From assembly GCF_002798405.1 (NCBI RefSeq), contig NZ_PGGV01000014.1, positions 93,977 through 157,976 on the forward strand: DNA of 64,000 nucleotides, in the 5' to 3' direction. Origin of the DNA: Glycomyces xiaoerkulensis. Its GTDB lineage: Bacteria; Actinomycetota; Actinomycetes; Mycobacteriales; Micromonosporaceae. Under the pieces are notes generated by a model. It was not told where the DNA came from, made no database searches, and worked only from the letters and a program-made list of their open reading frames with translations. Of the stretch, positions 1-8,690 are shown piece after piece; within the stretch, counting starts at the first letter, position 1; each line of letters begins with the position of its first letter. A program made the translations under genes and the position numbers.

Positions 1-220
1 TGTAGCCGGCGAAGTACTCGGTGCCGTAGTCGCCGCCGTACCAGAGCCCGAACCAGATTCCGAATGCGACGGCGACCAGGATGTAGAACACCGACCAGGC
101 GGTGGCCTCGCGGAAGCCGACCGTGTGCGGGCGGATCGCCGCCAGCACCAGGTCGACCGCCAGCAAGACGACGATCAGGCCGATGGTGGCGGCCCAGGTG
201 AGCGCGCTGATGTCGAGCAC
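1..220 (-). CDS. TerC/Alx-family integral membrane protein, N-terminal part
   Basis: This is the N-terminal 73 codons of a membrane protein; the rest lies beyond the left edge. The start is GTG at 220, behind a strong GGAGGA ribosome site. The first residues form a hydrophobic helix (roughly residues 5-28) followed by a basic loop containing RPHTVGFREA and a second helix. An acidic/aromatic segment (WYGGDYGTEYFAGY) sits between helices. This order, with the loop before helix 2 and the ..GTEYFAGY segment, is typical of TerC/Alx proteins, which are implicated in tellurite resistance and manganese export. Function is inferred from family resemblance over a short stretch only. Confidence 0.75.
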   Translation of the reverse strand, partial: MLDISALTWAATIGLIVVLLAVDLVLAAIRPHTVGFREATAWSVFYILVAVAFGIWFGLWYGGDYGTEYFAGY

Positions 221-389
221 CGTTTCCTCCGCAGCGTTCGTTGACTCGTACGGCGGCAAATCTATTCGAGTGCGCACGGGCCCGCTGCACCGGCTCCCCC
301 GAGGGTGCGGCGGGCGACCGCCTCCGGACACGCATCGGCGCGCCCCGTACGAGCGGTGGGCCTGACGGGGCGCGCCGGTGCGTTCGGGG

Positions 390-1007
390 TTACCTCGGTT
401 TTCTCCACATCGGATACATGCTGGGGCCTTCGGGGAGCCGCAGCGGCGGCCCCAGGCTCTCGAAGCCGTGCTTGCCGTACCACTCGGTCAGCGGCACGTT
501 CGCCGCCTCCAGGTAGCCGGCGGTCCCGGTCCGGTCGAGGTGGTTCAGGCCCGCCTCAAGCAGCATGCGGCCGATGCCCTGGCGCTGCCGGTCGGGGTCG
601 ACCGCGCAGAACACCAGGTGCAGGTGGGGCCGCTCGGCCGGGTCCGGGTGGTGGCGCTCGAAGGCCTCGTCCAGGGCCTGGAAGCGCGGGAGGTGCTCGC
701 CGCACAGTTCGGCCATGCGCTCGGCGTAGTCCGGCGGCCCGCCGAACGGGTCGCCGGTGAAGTCGAGCCACACCGCGACGCCGGCCAGGTCGCCGCCGTC
801 GTCGAGCGCGGCGTCCACGCGTCCGTGCCCCTCGAGGGCCGGGGCGGCGAGCATCTCGAACTGGCCGGCCATCAGGCGGGCCCGCGTCTCGATGTCGTCG
901 GGCACCAGCCAGTCGGCGACCGCGAGGTACTTGAAGGCGCTCGCGATGCGCTCGGCCACCGGCCGGACGGGACCGGCGTGGCCCTCTTCGAGGATCACGC
1001 CCTTCAT
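390..1007 (-). CDS. GNAT-family N-acetyltransferase
   Basis: Predicted 205-residue cytoplasmic acetyltransferase that would move an acetyl group from acetyl-CoA to an unknown amine. The acetyl-CoA-binding motif A is visible near residues 125-145 (VFCAVDPDRQRQGIGRMLL), with the RQGIG pyrophosphate loop. Downstream comes the usual motif B region with Y and GF (WYGKHGFESLG). The ATG at 1007 overlaps the TGA of the upstream permease by four bases (ATGA), so translation is probably coupled. The N-terminal half has no recognisable substrate signature. It may act on the compound carried by the permease, but that is inference from operon position only. Confidence 0.85.
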   Translation of the reverse strand: MKGVILEEGHAGPVRPVAERIASAFKYLAVADWLVPDDIETRARLMAGQFEMLAAPALEGHGRVDAALDDGGDLAGVAVWLDFTGDPFGGPPDYAERMAELCGEHLPRFQALDEAFERHHPDPAERPHLHLVFCAVDPDRQRQGIGRMLLEAGLNHLDRTGTAGYLEAANVPLTEWYGKHGFESLGPPLRLPEGPSMYPMWRKPR

Positions 1008-2509
1008 GAGCGGTCCCCGACCGGTTCGGGCTCGTCCTCCGGCTCGCCGATCACCGCCTGCGGCCCCGAGCCGATCCGCCGGTACAGCTCCGGCTTGGAG
1101 CCGCGCAGGATCAGGCCCCAGACGACGCCGACGACGGCGACGGCGAGGTAGACCAGCAGGATCGCGGTCGGCAGCGGGGAGCCGGCGGGGGTGCCGAGCA
1201 GGTCGCCGAACGCCACGATCGCCATCACCGTGACCGCGCCGAGCAGCACGGTCGCCAGCGCCGGCGCCCAGCGGGTGCTCCAGGCGGTCTCGCCGCGCCG
1301 GTCGCGGGCGAAGAAGGCCATCACCGCGGCCGAGGCGACGGTCACCAGGACCAGGACGCCGAAGCCGCCGGAGGTGCCGAACAGGTAGAACAGCTCCTCC
1401 ATCGGGTCGAGGCCGGCGGCGGCGTAGATCACCAGCACGATGAGCACGATCGCCGACTGGAGCAGCGAGGACCGCAGGGGCGCGCCGGTGCGGGCGGAGG
1501 TGCGGCCCAGCGAGGCCGGCAGCACGTGCTCGCGGCCGAGGGCGAAGGCGTAGCGGGAGACGGTGTTGTGGAACGAGATCGCGGCGGCGACGACGCTGGT
1601 TACCAGCAGCACTTCCGCGGCGGTGGCCACGGTGGCGCCCATCTGCTCTTCGATGAGGAAGAAGAACAGTCCGATGTCCATCTCGCGGGCGGCCTCGACC
1701 AGGCCCTCGGTGCCGACGGCGACGGTGATCGACCAGGAGGCGAGGGTGTAGAACACCGCGAGGATGCAGATCGCGAGCACGGTGGCGATCCGTACGGTCT
1801 TCCTGGGGTTCTTGGTCTCCTCGGCGTACACGGTGGGCATCTCCACACCGACCATGCCGAGGAAGCCGAGCACCAGCAGGGCCCCGGATATGGAGGTGAA
1901 CAGCAGGGTCGGGTCGAGCGCTTCGACGGTGTAGCCGGCCTCGGAGGGGCTGCCGAGGTTGGAGAAGCTGAACACGACGATGATGGCCATCTCCAGGCTC
2001 AGCAGGACGGCCAGGAACCTGCTGTTGAGGTCGACCGCGCGGGTGCCGAGGACGGCGACCAGCAGCCACAGGACGCCGGCCGGTATCCACCATTGGACGT
2101 CCCAGCCGAACCAGGATTCGAGCAGCGGCGTCGTGGCCACGCCGAGCAGCCCGTACAGGCCGATCGACAGGGCGGTGTAGGCCACCAGGGCGACCAGGGA
2201 GGCGCCGACACCGGCCGAGGGCGAGACGCCCTTGGCGGCGAAGGCGTAGAAGGCGCCGGCGTTGGAGATGTGGCGGGCCATGGTGGTGTAGCCGATCGAG
2301 AACAGCACCAGGACCGCGCCGATGGCCGCGAAGGCGACCGGGATGCCGATCTGGCCGGTCATGGCCCAGCCGGTCACGGTGACGCCGGCGATGACCGTCA
2401 GCGGGGTGGCGGCGGTGAGCGAGAAGTGGAGCAGGCCCATGACGCCGAGTCGGTCGGCGGCGAGCCGATCGGCGATGGAGCCGATCTGGGGTGGTGGGGC
2501 GGTGGACAC
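1004..2509 (-). CDS. APC-superfamily amino-acid permease
   Basis: About 501 residues with some 12 hydrophobic segments and no signal peptide, as expected for an amino acid/polyamine/organocation secondary carrier. The N-terminal part carries the APC-type pattern LTVIAGVTVTGWA and a GAFYAFAAKG stretch in the second and third helices. I prefer GTG at 2509, preceded by AAGGGA at a good distance; an in-frame ATG at 2524 would contain that ribosome site inside the gene. It is first in a two-gene unit with the acetyltransferase. The substrate cannot be told from sequence; amino acids or an amine are plausible. Confidence 0.85.
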   Translation of the reverse strand: MSTAPPPQIGSIADRLAADRLGVMGLLHFSLTAATPLTVIAGVTVTGWAMTGQIGIPVAFAAIGAVLVLFSIGYTTMARHISNAGAFYAFAAKGVSPSAGVGASLVALVAYTALSIGLYGLLGVATTPLLESWFGWDVQWWIPAGVLWLLVAVLGTRAVDLNSRFLAVLLSLEMAIIVVFSFSNLGSPSEAGYTVEALDPTLLFTSISGALLVLGFLGMVGVEMPTVYAEETKNPRKTVRIATVLAICILAVFYTLASWSITVAVGTEGLVEAAREMDIGLFFFLIEEQMGATVATAAEVLLVTSVVAAAISFHNTVSRYAFALGREHVLPASLGRTSARTGAPLRSSLLQSAIVLIVLVIYAAAGLDPMEELFYLFGTSGGFGVLVLVTVASAAVMAFFARDRRGETAWSTRWAPALATVLLGAVTVMAIVAFGDLLGTPAGSPLPTAILLVYLAVAVVGVVWGLILRGSKPELYRRIGSGPQAVIGEPEDEPEPVGDRS

Positions 2510-2551
2510 AGAGAATCCCTTCATTTACCTGTTCGGACGGTTCCGGAAGGA

Positions 2552-3298
2552 TCAAGACCGCTGTGTCATGGCGGCCTCGCCGACCACCACGTCGAGGTGG
2601 CCGAGGAGTTTCCGAATGGGGGGTTCGAGCCCGCGGTCGACCGCCTCGAGCCGGTGTCGGCCGAGGTCGGCGTCGGCGAGCCGCGGTTCGAGGCCCATCC
2701 GCGACAGCAGGCCGATCAGGAACGCGTCGCGCCCGTTCGGTCCTGTCAGGTCTTCGCGGTTGAGCCCCTGGCGGAGACGTACGAAAGGCCACGCCGCGGC
2801 CGACGGGTTCGTCGGCGCGTAGGCGAGACGGCGCCCGAGGATGCCCTGGCGTTCGATCGTGACGAGCCCGCGCGAGGCCATGCGCTCGGCGACGCGGGCG
2901 AAGATCCCGCCCGAGCCCATGCCCTGTTCGGCGAGGTACTGCAGCCAGGTCTTCACCGGCTGGGCGGTGTGTTCGGCCTTGACCGCCTCCCACACCTCGA
3001 GCATGAGCACGGTGTTCGGCGGTTGGGCCGTGTAGGACAGGACGAGCGACTTGTCGACCAGGTTCACTTTGCCGAAGGCGATGAGCTGTCCGACCACGCA
3101 GGCGGCGAGGCCGAGGCCGATGATGCGGGGCCTGACGATCGGCCGCCAGGTCGTGGGGTCCAGGCAGCAGAGGACGAGTTCGTCGGTGAGCTCGGTATCC
3201 GGTTTTTTGGACGCCGGACTCTGCCAGCGGATCCGGGGACGGTCGGGGTTCTGGTCGCCGCCGGCGTCGCCGGGCGGGGTTTCCTGGGGTCGGTTCAT
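2552..3298 (-). CDS. GPP34 (GOLPH3/VPS74-like) family protein
   Basis: A 248-residue soluble protein whose core from about residue 35 matches the bacterial GPP34 fold: LTDELVLCCLDP near the start, then helical repeats, W..YL..QGM, a short RGLVTIERQG segment and a C-terminal RDAFLIGLLSRMGLE helix. In eukaryotes the fold binds phosphatidylinositol-4-phosphate. In actinomycetes these proteins are common, and their role is poorly defined, possibly at membranes. The first 30 residues are Pro/Asp/Lys-rich and probably disordered. It is monocistronic, with a 322-base upstream gap. Confidence 0.75.
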   Translation of the reverse strand: MNRPQETPPGDAGGDQNPDRPRIRWQSPASKKPDTELTDELVLCCLDPTTWRPIVRPRIIGLGLAACVVGQLIAFGKVNLVDKSLVLSYTAQPPNTVLMLEVWEAVKAEHTAQPVKTWLQYLAEQGMGSGGIFARVAERMASRGLVTIERQGILGRRLAYAPTNPSAAAWPFVRLRQGLNREDLTGPNGRDAFLIGLLSRMGLEPRLADADLGRHRLEAVDRGLEPPIRKLLGHLDVVVGEAAMTQRS

Positions 3299-3620
3299 GG
3301 CCCTTTCGCAGGTCGCATGTGATCGGTGTTCCGAGGGTCAGCGGGGATCGGGACGGATCTCGTATGCGGAGCCGCGGTGGCGGCCCGGTTTTTCGGGCGG
3401 CGCGGCCGGTCGCGCCGCCCGTGGGGGTGGCGCCCGCTGTGGGGCTGGGCGTCAGACCGGCCCGCGCACGACATTGTGGGGGGATGTTTCACATGTGGCC
3501 CAGTCTGTACAGCTAACCCTGTGTATGCGCTCGCCCGCAACCCCTCAAGGCAAAAAACTGCGATCCCCGACATCTCGGTCACCACAGCGGTCACATTGAT
3601 CTCAGTGGACGCACTCTCCG
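3299..3620. other. Intergenic region, promoter of the GPP34 gene
   Basis: A 322-base gap between two minus-strand genes. It is less GC-rich toward 3480-3600 than its surroundings. It holds an 8-base palindrome (CACATGTG) near 3490 and no convincing open reading frame. It must contain the promoter of the GPP34 gene and the 3' end of the ArsR-rhodanese transcript. I see no clear terminator hairpin. Confidence 0.4.
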
Positions 3621-4280
3621 TCAGCTCGCGGTCTCTGTGGGGAGCTCGGCGAGGCGCCATTCGAGGAGGCCGTCCTCGAGCCGGGCGGCGTCCCTTCCGG
3701 ACGCGGCGAGGAGCTCGACCGCGTCGTGGGCGAACACGCAGAGCGCGCCGCGGCAGTAGGCCACGACCTTCGCCTCGGCGGGGACCTCGTCGAGCCGGTC
3801 GGGCAGTTCGTCGACGGGGATGCCGATCGCGCCGGGCAGGTGGCCGGCGGCGTACTCCTCGGCCGGGCGCACGTCCAGGACGGTGAACTCGCCCCGCTCG
3901 AGGCCGGCGAGCAGTTCGTCGCGGCCGACCTGCCGCGGCCGGTCCCCGAGGTAGTCGGCGGCGGCGCGCTCGGCGTCGGCGATGCGCGTGGCGGCGGTGT
4001 CCCGGGCGAGGCGGTAGAGCTCGGCCACGTCCTCGCCCGCGAGCGAGTAGTGGATCTTCTGGCCCTCGCGGCGGGCGGCGACCAGGCCGGCGGCCTTGAG
4101 GGTCTGGAGGTGGGCCGAGACGGTGGTCAGCCCCAGGCCCGAGGCGTCGGCGAGGACCTCGACCGAGCGCTCGGACTGGGCGAGCAGGTCGAGCAGTTCG
4201 AGGCGCCGGCCGTTGCCGAGCGCCTTGCCGACGCGCGCGAGCTGGTCGAACAGCGCCGTCTTCTTCTCCGGATCGCCCAT
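3621..4280 (-). CDS. ArsR-family regulator with C-terminal rhodanese domain
   Basis: A 219-residue fusion. Residues 10-100 form an ArsR winged helix (LGNGRRLELLDLLAQ, recognition helix LTTVSAHLQTLKAAGLV, then a REGQKIHYSLAG wing). Residues 118-215 form a rhodanese domain (DELLAGLERGEFTVLDVRPAEEY..GHLPGAIGIP) with the active-site loop starting at C176 (CRGALC, second cysteine C181). Rhodaneses carry persulfide on this cysteine, so the protein probably senses or handles reactive sulfur. It faces the MBL-rhodanese gene across a 91-base divergent promoter with a perfect inverted repeat, its likely operator. The loop is CRGALC rather than the common CRGPYC. Confidence 0.9.
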   Translation of the reverse strand: MGDPEKKTALFDQLARVGKALGNGRRLELLDLLAQSERSVEVLADASGLGLTTVSAHLQTLKAAGLVAARREGQKIHYSLAGEDVAELYRLARDTAATRIADAERAAADYLGDRPRQVGRDELLAGLERGEFTVLDVRPAEEYAAGHLPGAIGIPVDELPDRLDEVPAEAKVVAYCRGALCVFAHDAVELLAASGRDAARLEDGLLEWRLAELPTETAS

Positions 4281-4296
4281 CGCTCCCCCTCGACTT

Positions 4297-4320
4297 GTAT
4301 TCCATCATTCTTTGGAATAC
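4297..4320. promoter_or_regulatory. Inverted-repeat operator between ArsR-rhodanese and MBL-rhodanese genes
   Basis: GTATTCCA (4297-4304), an 8-base spacer, and TGGAATAC (4313-4320) form a perfect 8+8 inverted repeat. It lies in the only stretch between the two divergent genes. It is AT-rich against the surrounding GC-rich DNA and is best read as the binding site of the ArsR-type regulator, controlling both directions. Confidence 0.75.
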
Positions 4321-4371
4321 TGTATCACTGGTCTCGGGGTACCCGCCCCCCGAGAAGAGAAGGAGACCGCG

Positions 4372-5718
4372 ATGACCGACATCGAACCGACGGCCCTGGT
4401 CGACGAGGGCCTGGGCAACACCGCCTACCTCCTCGACCTCGGGGACGGGAGCGCGCTGGCGGTCGATCCCGCGCGCGACCTGCGCACCGTCCGCGCCGCC
4501 GCCGACCGCACCGGTCTGCGGCCCCGGCTGGTCGCCGAGACCCACCTGCACGCCGACTTCGTCTCCGGGGCGCTCCAGTTGCGCTCGCGCGACCGGGTGG
4601 AGATCCTGGCCTCCGGCGCCGGGGGCCGGGCCTTCCCGCACCGGGGCCTGGGCGAGGGCGACGAGGTCGACCTCGGCGGCCTGACGCTGCGCGCGCTCGG
4701 CACGCCCGGACACACCGAGGAGCACCTGAGCTACCTGATCCTCGACGGCACGCGGCCGCTGGGGGTCTTCACCGGGGGTTCGCTGCTGGTGGGCGCCGCC
4801 GCCCGCACCGACCTGGTCGACCCCGACCGCGCCGAGGAACTGGCCCGGCGCCAGTTCCGGTCGCTACAGCGGCTGCTCGAGCTGCCCGACGAGGTAGCGG
4901 TGTGGCCGACCCACGGCGCCGGCTCGTTCTGCTCGGCCCCGCCCGGGGCCGAGCGGACCTCCACCATCGGCGCCGAGAAGGCCGGCAACCCGCTGCTGGC
5001 CGCGGCCGACGAGGACGAGTTCGTGGAGCGGCTGCTCGGCGGCCTCGGCTCCTATCCGTCCTACTTCGACCACCTCTCGGAGGTCAACCGGTCCGGGCCG
5101 GCGGTCGTGGCCGAACCGCCGACGCTCGAGCCGCTGAGCGCCGAGCGGGTGCGGCGCCTCCAGGCCGACGGCGCGGCCGTGGTCGACGCGCGGCCGGTCC
5201 GCGACTTCGGCCCGGCCCACGTCCCCGGCTCGGTCTCCATCCCGCTGCGCGGCCAGTTCGCCACCTGGCTCGGCTGGGTGGTCGAGTTCGGCACCCCGGT
5301 GGTGATCGTCCGCGACCCCGGCCAGGACCCGGCCGAGATCGCCTGGCAGGCCGCCAAGGTCGGCTACGAACTCGCCGGCGAGCTGGCCGGGGGCGTCGAC
5401 GCCTGGGACGGCCCCGCCGCGGCCATCCCGGTGCTGGACCCGGCCGAGGCCGCCGGCGAGGGCGCCACGGTGCTCGACGTGCGGCAGGAGTCCGAGTACG
5501 TCGCCGGGCACGTGCCCGGGGCGGTCGGCATCGAACTCGGCGGCCTCGGCGAGGCGGACCTGCCGTCCGGGCCGCTGCTGTCGATGTGCGGGCACGGCGA
5601 GCGGGCCATGACCGGCGCGAGCCTGGCGGCGCGGCGCGGGGCGCGGGTGTCGGTGCTGGCCGGCGGTCCGGACGAGCTGGCCGAGGCGGCGGACCTGCCT
5701 CTGGCGGACGGCCGATGA
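4372..5718 (+). CDS. Metallo-beta-lactamase-fold hydrolase fused to two rhodanese domains (persulfide-dioxygenase-like)
   Basis: 448 residues, starting at ATG 4372 behind AAGGAGA. Residues 5-230 are an MBL domain of the ETHE1/persulfide dioxygenase type, with ETHLHADFVSG at 57-66 (metal ligands H58, H60, D62) and TPGHTEEHLSY around H114. The third His of HxHxDH is replaced by Phe at 63, as in related MBL-rhodanese fusions. Two rhodanese domains follow: an inactive-looking one (about 265-360, no catalytic Cys in the VIVRDPGQ loop) and an active-looking one (about 365-448) with Cys in SMCGHGERA. A role in oxidising or moving sulfane sulfur is inferred. It shares the operator with the ArsR-rhodanese gene and is coupled to the MFS gene. 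Confidence 0.88.
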   Translation: MTDIEPTALVDEGLGNTAYLLDLGDGSALAVDPARDLRTVRAAADRTGLRPRLVAETHLHADFVSGALQLRSRDRVEILASGAGGRAFPHRGLGEGDEVDLGGLTLRALGTPGHTEEHLSYLILDGTRPLGVFTGGSLLVGAAARTDLVDPDRAEELARRQFRSLQRLLELPDEVAVWPTHGAGSFCSAPPGAERTSTIGAEKAGNPLLAAADEDEFVERLLGGLGSYPSYFDHLSEVNRSGPAVVAEPPTLEPLSAERVRRLQADGAAVVDARPVRDFGPAHVPGSVSIPLRGQFATWLGWVVEFGTPVVIVRDPGQDPAEIAWQAAKVGYELAGELAGGVDAWDGPAAAIPVLDPAEAAGEGATVLDVRQESEYVAGHVPGAVGIELGGLGEADLPSGPLLSMCGHGERAMTGASLAARRGARVSVLAGGPDELAEAADLPLADGR

Positions 5719-6959
5719 GACCGGCCGCCCCGCCCCGCCTGGGCCTGGCCGCCAACCTGGGCCAGTTCAGCCTCCTCGTCGTCGTCAACGCCCTGGTCGG
5801 CGGGCTGCTCGGCCAGGAGCGGATCCTCACCGCCTTCGGCGAGGAGACCTTCGGGATCACCTCCTACACCTCGGCGCTGCTGTTCATCGCCGTGTTCGGC
5901 GCTACCAAGGCCGGGGTGAACTTCTTCGCCGGGGGCCTGTGCGACCGCTACGGGCGCAAGCCGGTGCTCGTCGCCGGATGGCTGGTGGCGGTCCCGGTGC
6001 CGCTGATGCTCATGGCCGCGCCCGACTGGTCGTGGGTCATCGCCGCGAACGTGCTGCTGGGCGTCAACCAGGGCCTGACGTGGTCGACCACGGTGGTCAT
6101 GAAGATCGACCTGGCCGGCCCGGAGCGGCGCGGCCTGGCGATGGGGCTCAACGAGGCCGCCGGGTACTTCGCGGTCGCCGTCACCTCGATGGCGACCGGC
6201 CGGCTGGCGGCCGAATACGGCTGGCAGCCGGGCGCATTCGCGCTGGGCGCCGCCTATGTGGCCATCGCTCTGGGGCTGTCGGTCTTCGCGGTCCGCGAGA
6301 CCGCCGGGCACGTGCGGCTCGAGGCGGCCGGCCACGTCGGCGGCGAGGCCGGGCTGTCCTCTCGGGAGGTCTTCACCCGCACGAGCCTGACCGATCCGAC
6401 CCTGTCGGCGGTCAGCCAGGCGGGCCTGGTCAACAACCTCAACGACGGGCTCGCTTGGGGGCTGCTGCCGGTCCTGCTCGCCGCCGACGGGCTCGGCGTG
6501 GCCGACGTCGGCCTGATCGCGGCGATCTACCCGGCCGTGTGGGGCCTCGGCCAGCTCGCCACCGGTCCGGCCTCGGACCGGCTGGGCCGCAAAGGCTTCG
6601 TCGTGTGGGGCATGTTCGTGCAGGCGGTCGGCCTGGCGGTGTTCGCCGGAGCGGACGGCTTCGCGGTGTGGGCGGGCGCGGCCGTGCTGCTGGGGATCGG
6701 CACCGCGATGGTCTATCCGACGCTGCTGGCCGCGATCGGCGACACCGCCCATCCGACGTGGCGGGCGCGCTCGGTCGGCGTCTACCGGCTCTGGCGCGAC
6801 GCCGGGTTCGCCGTGGGCGCGCTCGTGGCCGGTCTGCTCGCCGACGCCTGGAGCATCCCGGTGGCCATCGCCGCCGTCGCGGCGCTGACGGCCCTGTCGG
6901 GCGCGTTCGCGGCGGTCCGGATGCGGGAGACGCACCGGCGTCGGCCGACGCCGGGCTGA
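5715..6959 (+). CDS. MFS transporter in the sulfur unit
   Basis: 414-residue major facilitator with about 12 membrane segments. The diagnostic loop 2-3 motif GGLCDRYGRKPVLVAG lies near residue 75. Its repeat in the second half is SDRLGRKGFVVWG. The ATG at 5715 overlaps the TGA of the MBL-rhodanese gene (ATGA), so the two are co-translated. Similar MFS genes often accompany rhodanese fusions, so it may export a sulfur species or an arsenic- or thiol-related compound, but no residue here proves the substrate. The C-terminus is a short basic tail (HRRRPTPG). Confidence 0.85.
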   Translation: MRPAAPPRLGLAANLGQFSLLVVVNALVGGLLGQERILTAFGEETFGITSYTSALLFIAVFGATKAGVNFFAGGLCDRYGRKPVLVAGWLVAVPVPLMLMAAPDWSWVIAANVLLGVNQGLTWSTTVVMKIDLAGPERRGLAMGLNEAAGYFAVAVTSMATGRLAAEYGWQPGAFALGAAYVAIALGLSVFAVRETAGHVRLEAAGHVGGEAGLSSREVFTRTSLTDPTLSAVSQAGLVNNLNDGLAWGLLPVLLAADGLGVADVGLIAAIYPAVWGLGQLATGPASDRLGRKGFVVWGMFVQAVGLAVFAGADGFAVWAGAAVLLGIGTAMVYPTLLAAIGDTAHPTWRARSVGVYRLWRDAGFAVGALVAGLLADAWSIPVAIAAVAALTALSGAFAAVRMRETHRRRPTPG

Positions 6960-7194
6960 CGCCGCGGCCTCGGTCGATCCGGCCGACCCCGGCGAACTGC
7001 GTCGCCGGGTCTTGGCCCCGTCCGGGCTCAGCCGGATTCCGGTATCCGGGTTCGTCCCGGTCGGGTCGGATCCGAATCGGATCGCCGGGATTCGCCCCGG
7101 GCCGTTTCGGCACCGCCCTTGACCGGCCTACAATCGTTTGCGTAATTTAAAGAGCCGATCAATGATCTCAGCGAGACGACAGGGGACCCCTCCA

Positions 7195-8190
7195 GTGGCC
7201 GCGACCATCAAGGATGTCGCCCGTGAGGCGCAGGTGCACATGTCCACCGTCTCGCGCGCCTTCTCCGTGCCGCACCGGGTGCGCCCCGAGACCCGGACCA
7301 GGATCATGGAGGCCGCCCGGCGCCTCGGATACCGGCCCAGCCGGGTGGCCAGGGCGCTCACCACCGGCCGCACCCACAATATCGGCTTCATCGTCGCCGA
7401 CATCGCCAACCCGTTCTTCCCTCCCATGATCAAGGCCGCTGAGCACACCGCCCGCGCCCGCGACTACCACCTGTTCGTGGCCGACGCCTCGGAGGACCCG
7501 GCCATAGAGGCCGAACTGGTGGACGCCCTGGCCAAGCAGGTCGACGGCGTGGTGCTGTGCGCGCCGCGCGTATCGAACGCGAAAATCGAGCGGCTCAACG
7601 AGACCATCCCGATCGCGCTGGTCAACCGCAAGATGACCGGCATCCCCTCGGTGACGATGGACGTCGTGGACGGCTCGCAGGTGGCGATCGAGCACCTGCT
7701 CGAACTCGGGCACCGCAAGATCGCCTACGTCTCGGGCCCGCGCCAGTCGTGGACCAACTCCCAGATCCGCCGCTCGGTGACCTCCACGGCCGACGACCGG
7801 GCGGAGGTGACCGTCCTCGGCCCGAACACCCCGAACGAGGACGCCGGGCTCGCGGTCGCCGAGCAGGTCGCCAGCAGCGGCATCACCGCGGTGCTGGCCT
7901 ACAACGACCTGCTCGCCATCGGACTCATGGAGGGCCTGCACAGCCTCGGCGTGGACGTGCCCGGACAGGTCAGCGTCATCGGCATCGACGACACCGTGCT
8001 CGCCCGGCTGGCGAGGCCGAGCCTGACCACGCTCATCGTCCCGACCCCCGACGCCGGGACCGCCGCGATCGACCTGCTGCTCCAGTACGCCGCGGCCGAT
8101 ATGGGCGAGGAGGAGCCGCGGGGCGGGGCGCACATCTCCCTGCCCACCAAACTCGTCGTCCGCGACTCGACCGCTCCCCCGCCGGACTGA
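7195..8190 (+). CDS. LacI/GalR-family transcriptional regulator (region I, first)
   Basis: 331 residues. The start chosen is GTG 7195, preceded by AGGGGA at proper spacing; it gives the classic LacI opening VAATIKDVAREAQVHMSTVSRAFS. An in-frame ATG at 7162 would add 11 residues. The helix-turn-helix covers residues 4-25 and the hinge helix lies near 48-58 (PSRVARALTTG). The periplasmic-binding-like sensor domain runs to the end, with NIGFIVADIANPFF and IGIDDTVLARLARPSLTTL. The segment around GPRQSWTNSQIRRSVTS is a few residues shorter than usual. It is the nearest upstream regulator of the SMP-30 and GH64 genes, whose promoter carries two GAGAGCGCTCTC palindromes. Confidence 0.9.
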   Translation: MAATIKDVAREAQVHMSTVSRAFSVPHRVRPETRTRIMEAARRLGYRPSRVARALTTGRTHNIGFIVADIANPFFPPMIKAAEHTARARDYHLFVADASEDPAIEAELVDALAKQVDGVVLCAPRVSNAKIERLNETIPIALVNRKMTGIPSVTMDVVDGSQVAIEHLLELGHRKIAYVSGPRQSWTNSQIRRSVTSTADDRAEVTVLGPNTPNEDAGLAVAEQVASSGITAVLAYNDLLAIGLMEGLHSLGVDVPGQVSVIGIDDTVLARLARPSLTTLIVPTPDAGTAAIDLLLQYAAADMGEEEPRGGAHISLPTKLVVRDSTAPPPD

Positions 8191-8218
8191 CACCGGTGTT
8201 CCGACCGGCGGGTGTCAG
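8187..8218. terminator. Shared terminator between convergent genes
   Basis: CTGACACC (8187-8194) pairs with GGTGTCAG (8211-8218) around a GC-rich loop that can pair further. It overlaps the stop codons of the LacI gene on the plus strand and the hypothetical gene on the minus strand. It can serve as a bidirectional terminator, though it lacks a T run. Confidence 0.55.
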
Positions 8219-8565
8219 TGCATGTCCTTCCAGGCGATGATCCCGACGTCGATCGCGTCGGCCAGCGCGGTGAGCGTCCGCACCGGCACCCGGTCCACAC
8301 CCGACTCGCGGAGCCCGACGAGCCACGAGGCGACGATGATGAGCCCCCTGCTCGGCGGGCCGCCGTCGCGGATGACCGCGCGCACGTCGTGGAGGAGTCC
8401 CTCCAAACGCTCCGGTGAGTCGGCCGGTCCGCCTGCTTCCTCGATCGCTCGTATCTCGGCGCGCAGCCGGTCCCGAACCTGTTCCCCCGTCAGTACATCG
8501 ACCTCGTTCGCCGGCACCCAACTCAACACCGGTTCCCGCGGCCGCCAAGCCCCCGCTTCAGTCAC
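8215..8565 (-). CDS. Hypothetical small protein, XRE-like C-terminus
   Basis: 116 residues from GTG 8565, not recognised as a named family. The middle is a helical stretch rich in Arg and Glu (RDRLRAEIRAIEEAGG). The last 45 residues (VASWLVGLRESGVDRVPVRTLTALADAIDVGIIAWKD) look like the second half of an XRE helix-turn-helix, in which a gene-regulator fold ends with ..LA.ALGV.., but the first helices are missing. It has no signal peptide or membrane helix. It is convergent with the LacI gene and monocistronic. Its codon use resembles its neighbours, so it is likely a real gene. Confidence 0.6.
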   Translation of the reverse strand: MTEAGAWRPREPVLSWVPANEVDVLTGEQVRDRLRAEIRAIEEAGGPADSPERLEGLLHDVRAVIRDGGPPSRGLIIVASWLVGLRESGVDRVPVRTLTALADAIDVGIIAWKDMH

Positions 8566-8690
8566 GACTCCATGATCCCAATCGTCCCGCCGTGAGCCTC
8601 GGGCCCCTCCGGTGCTGAGTGACGCCCCATTCGGGCTCTCCGGTCGAGGCGGTAGATTCGCCGTCGAGGTCTCCGACGGAAGGATCCCCC

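Noticed and set aside
390..2993. Long 867-codon minus-strand frame
   Set aside because: It is the acetyltransferase frame read upstream through the antisense side of the permease; it is Arg/Pro-rich outside the real gene and has no domain.
7157..7167. GATCA-A-TGATC palindrome near the first LacI gene
   Set aside because: Short, overlaps an alternative start codon, and no second copy nearby; not enough to call an operator.
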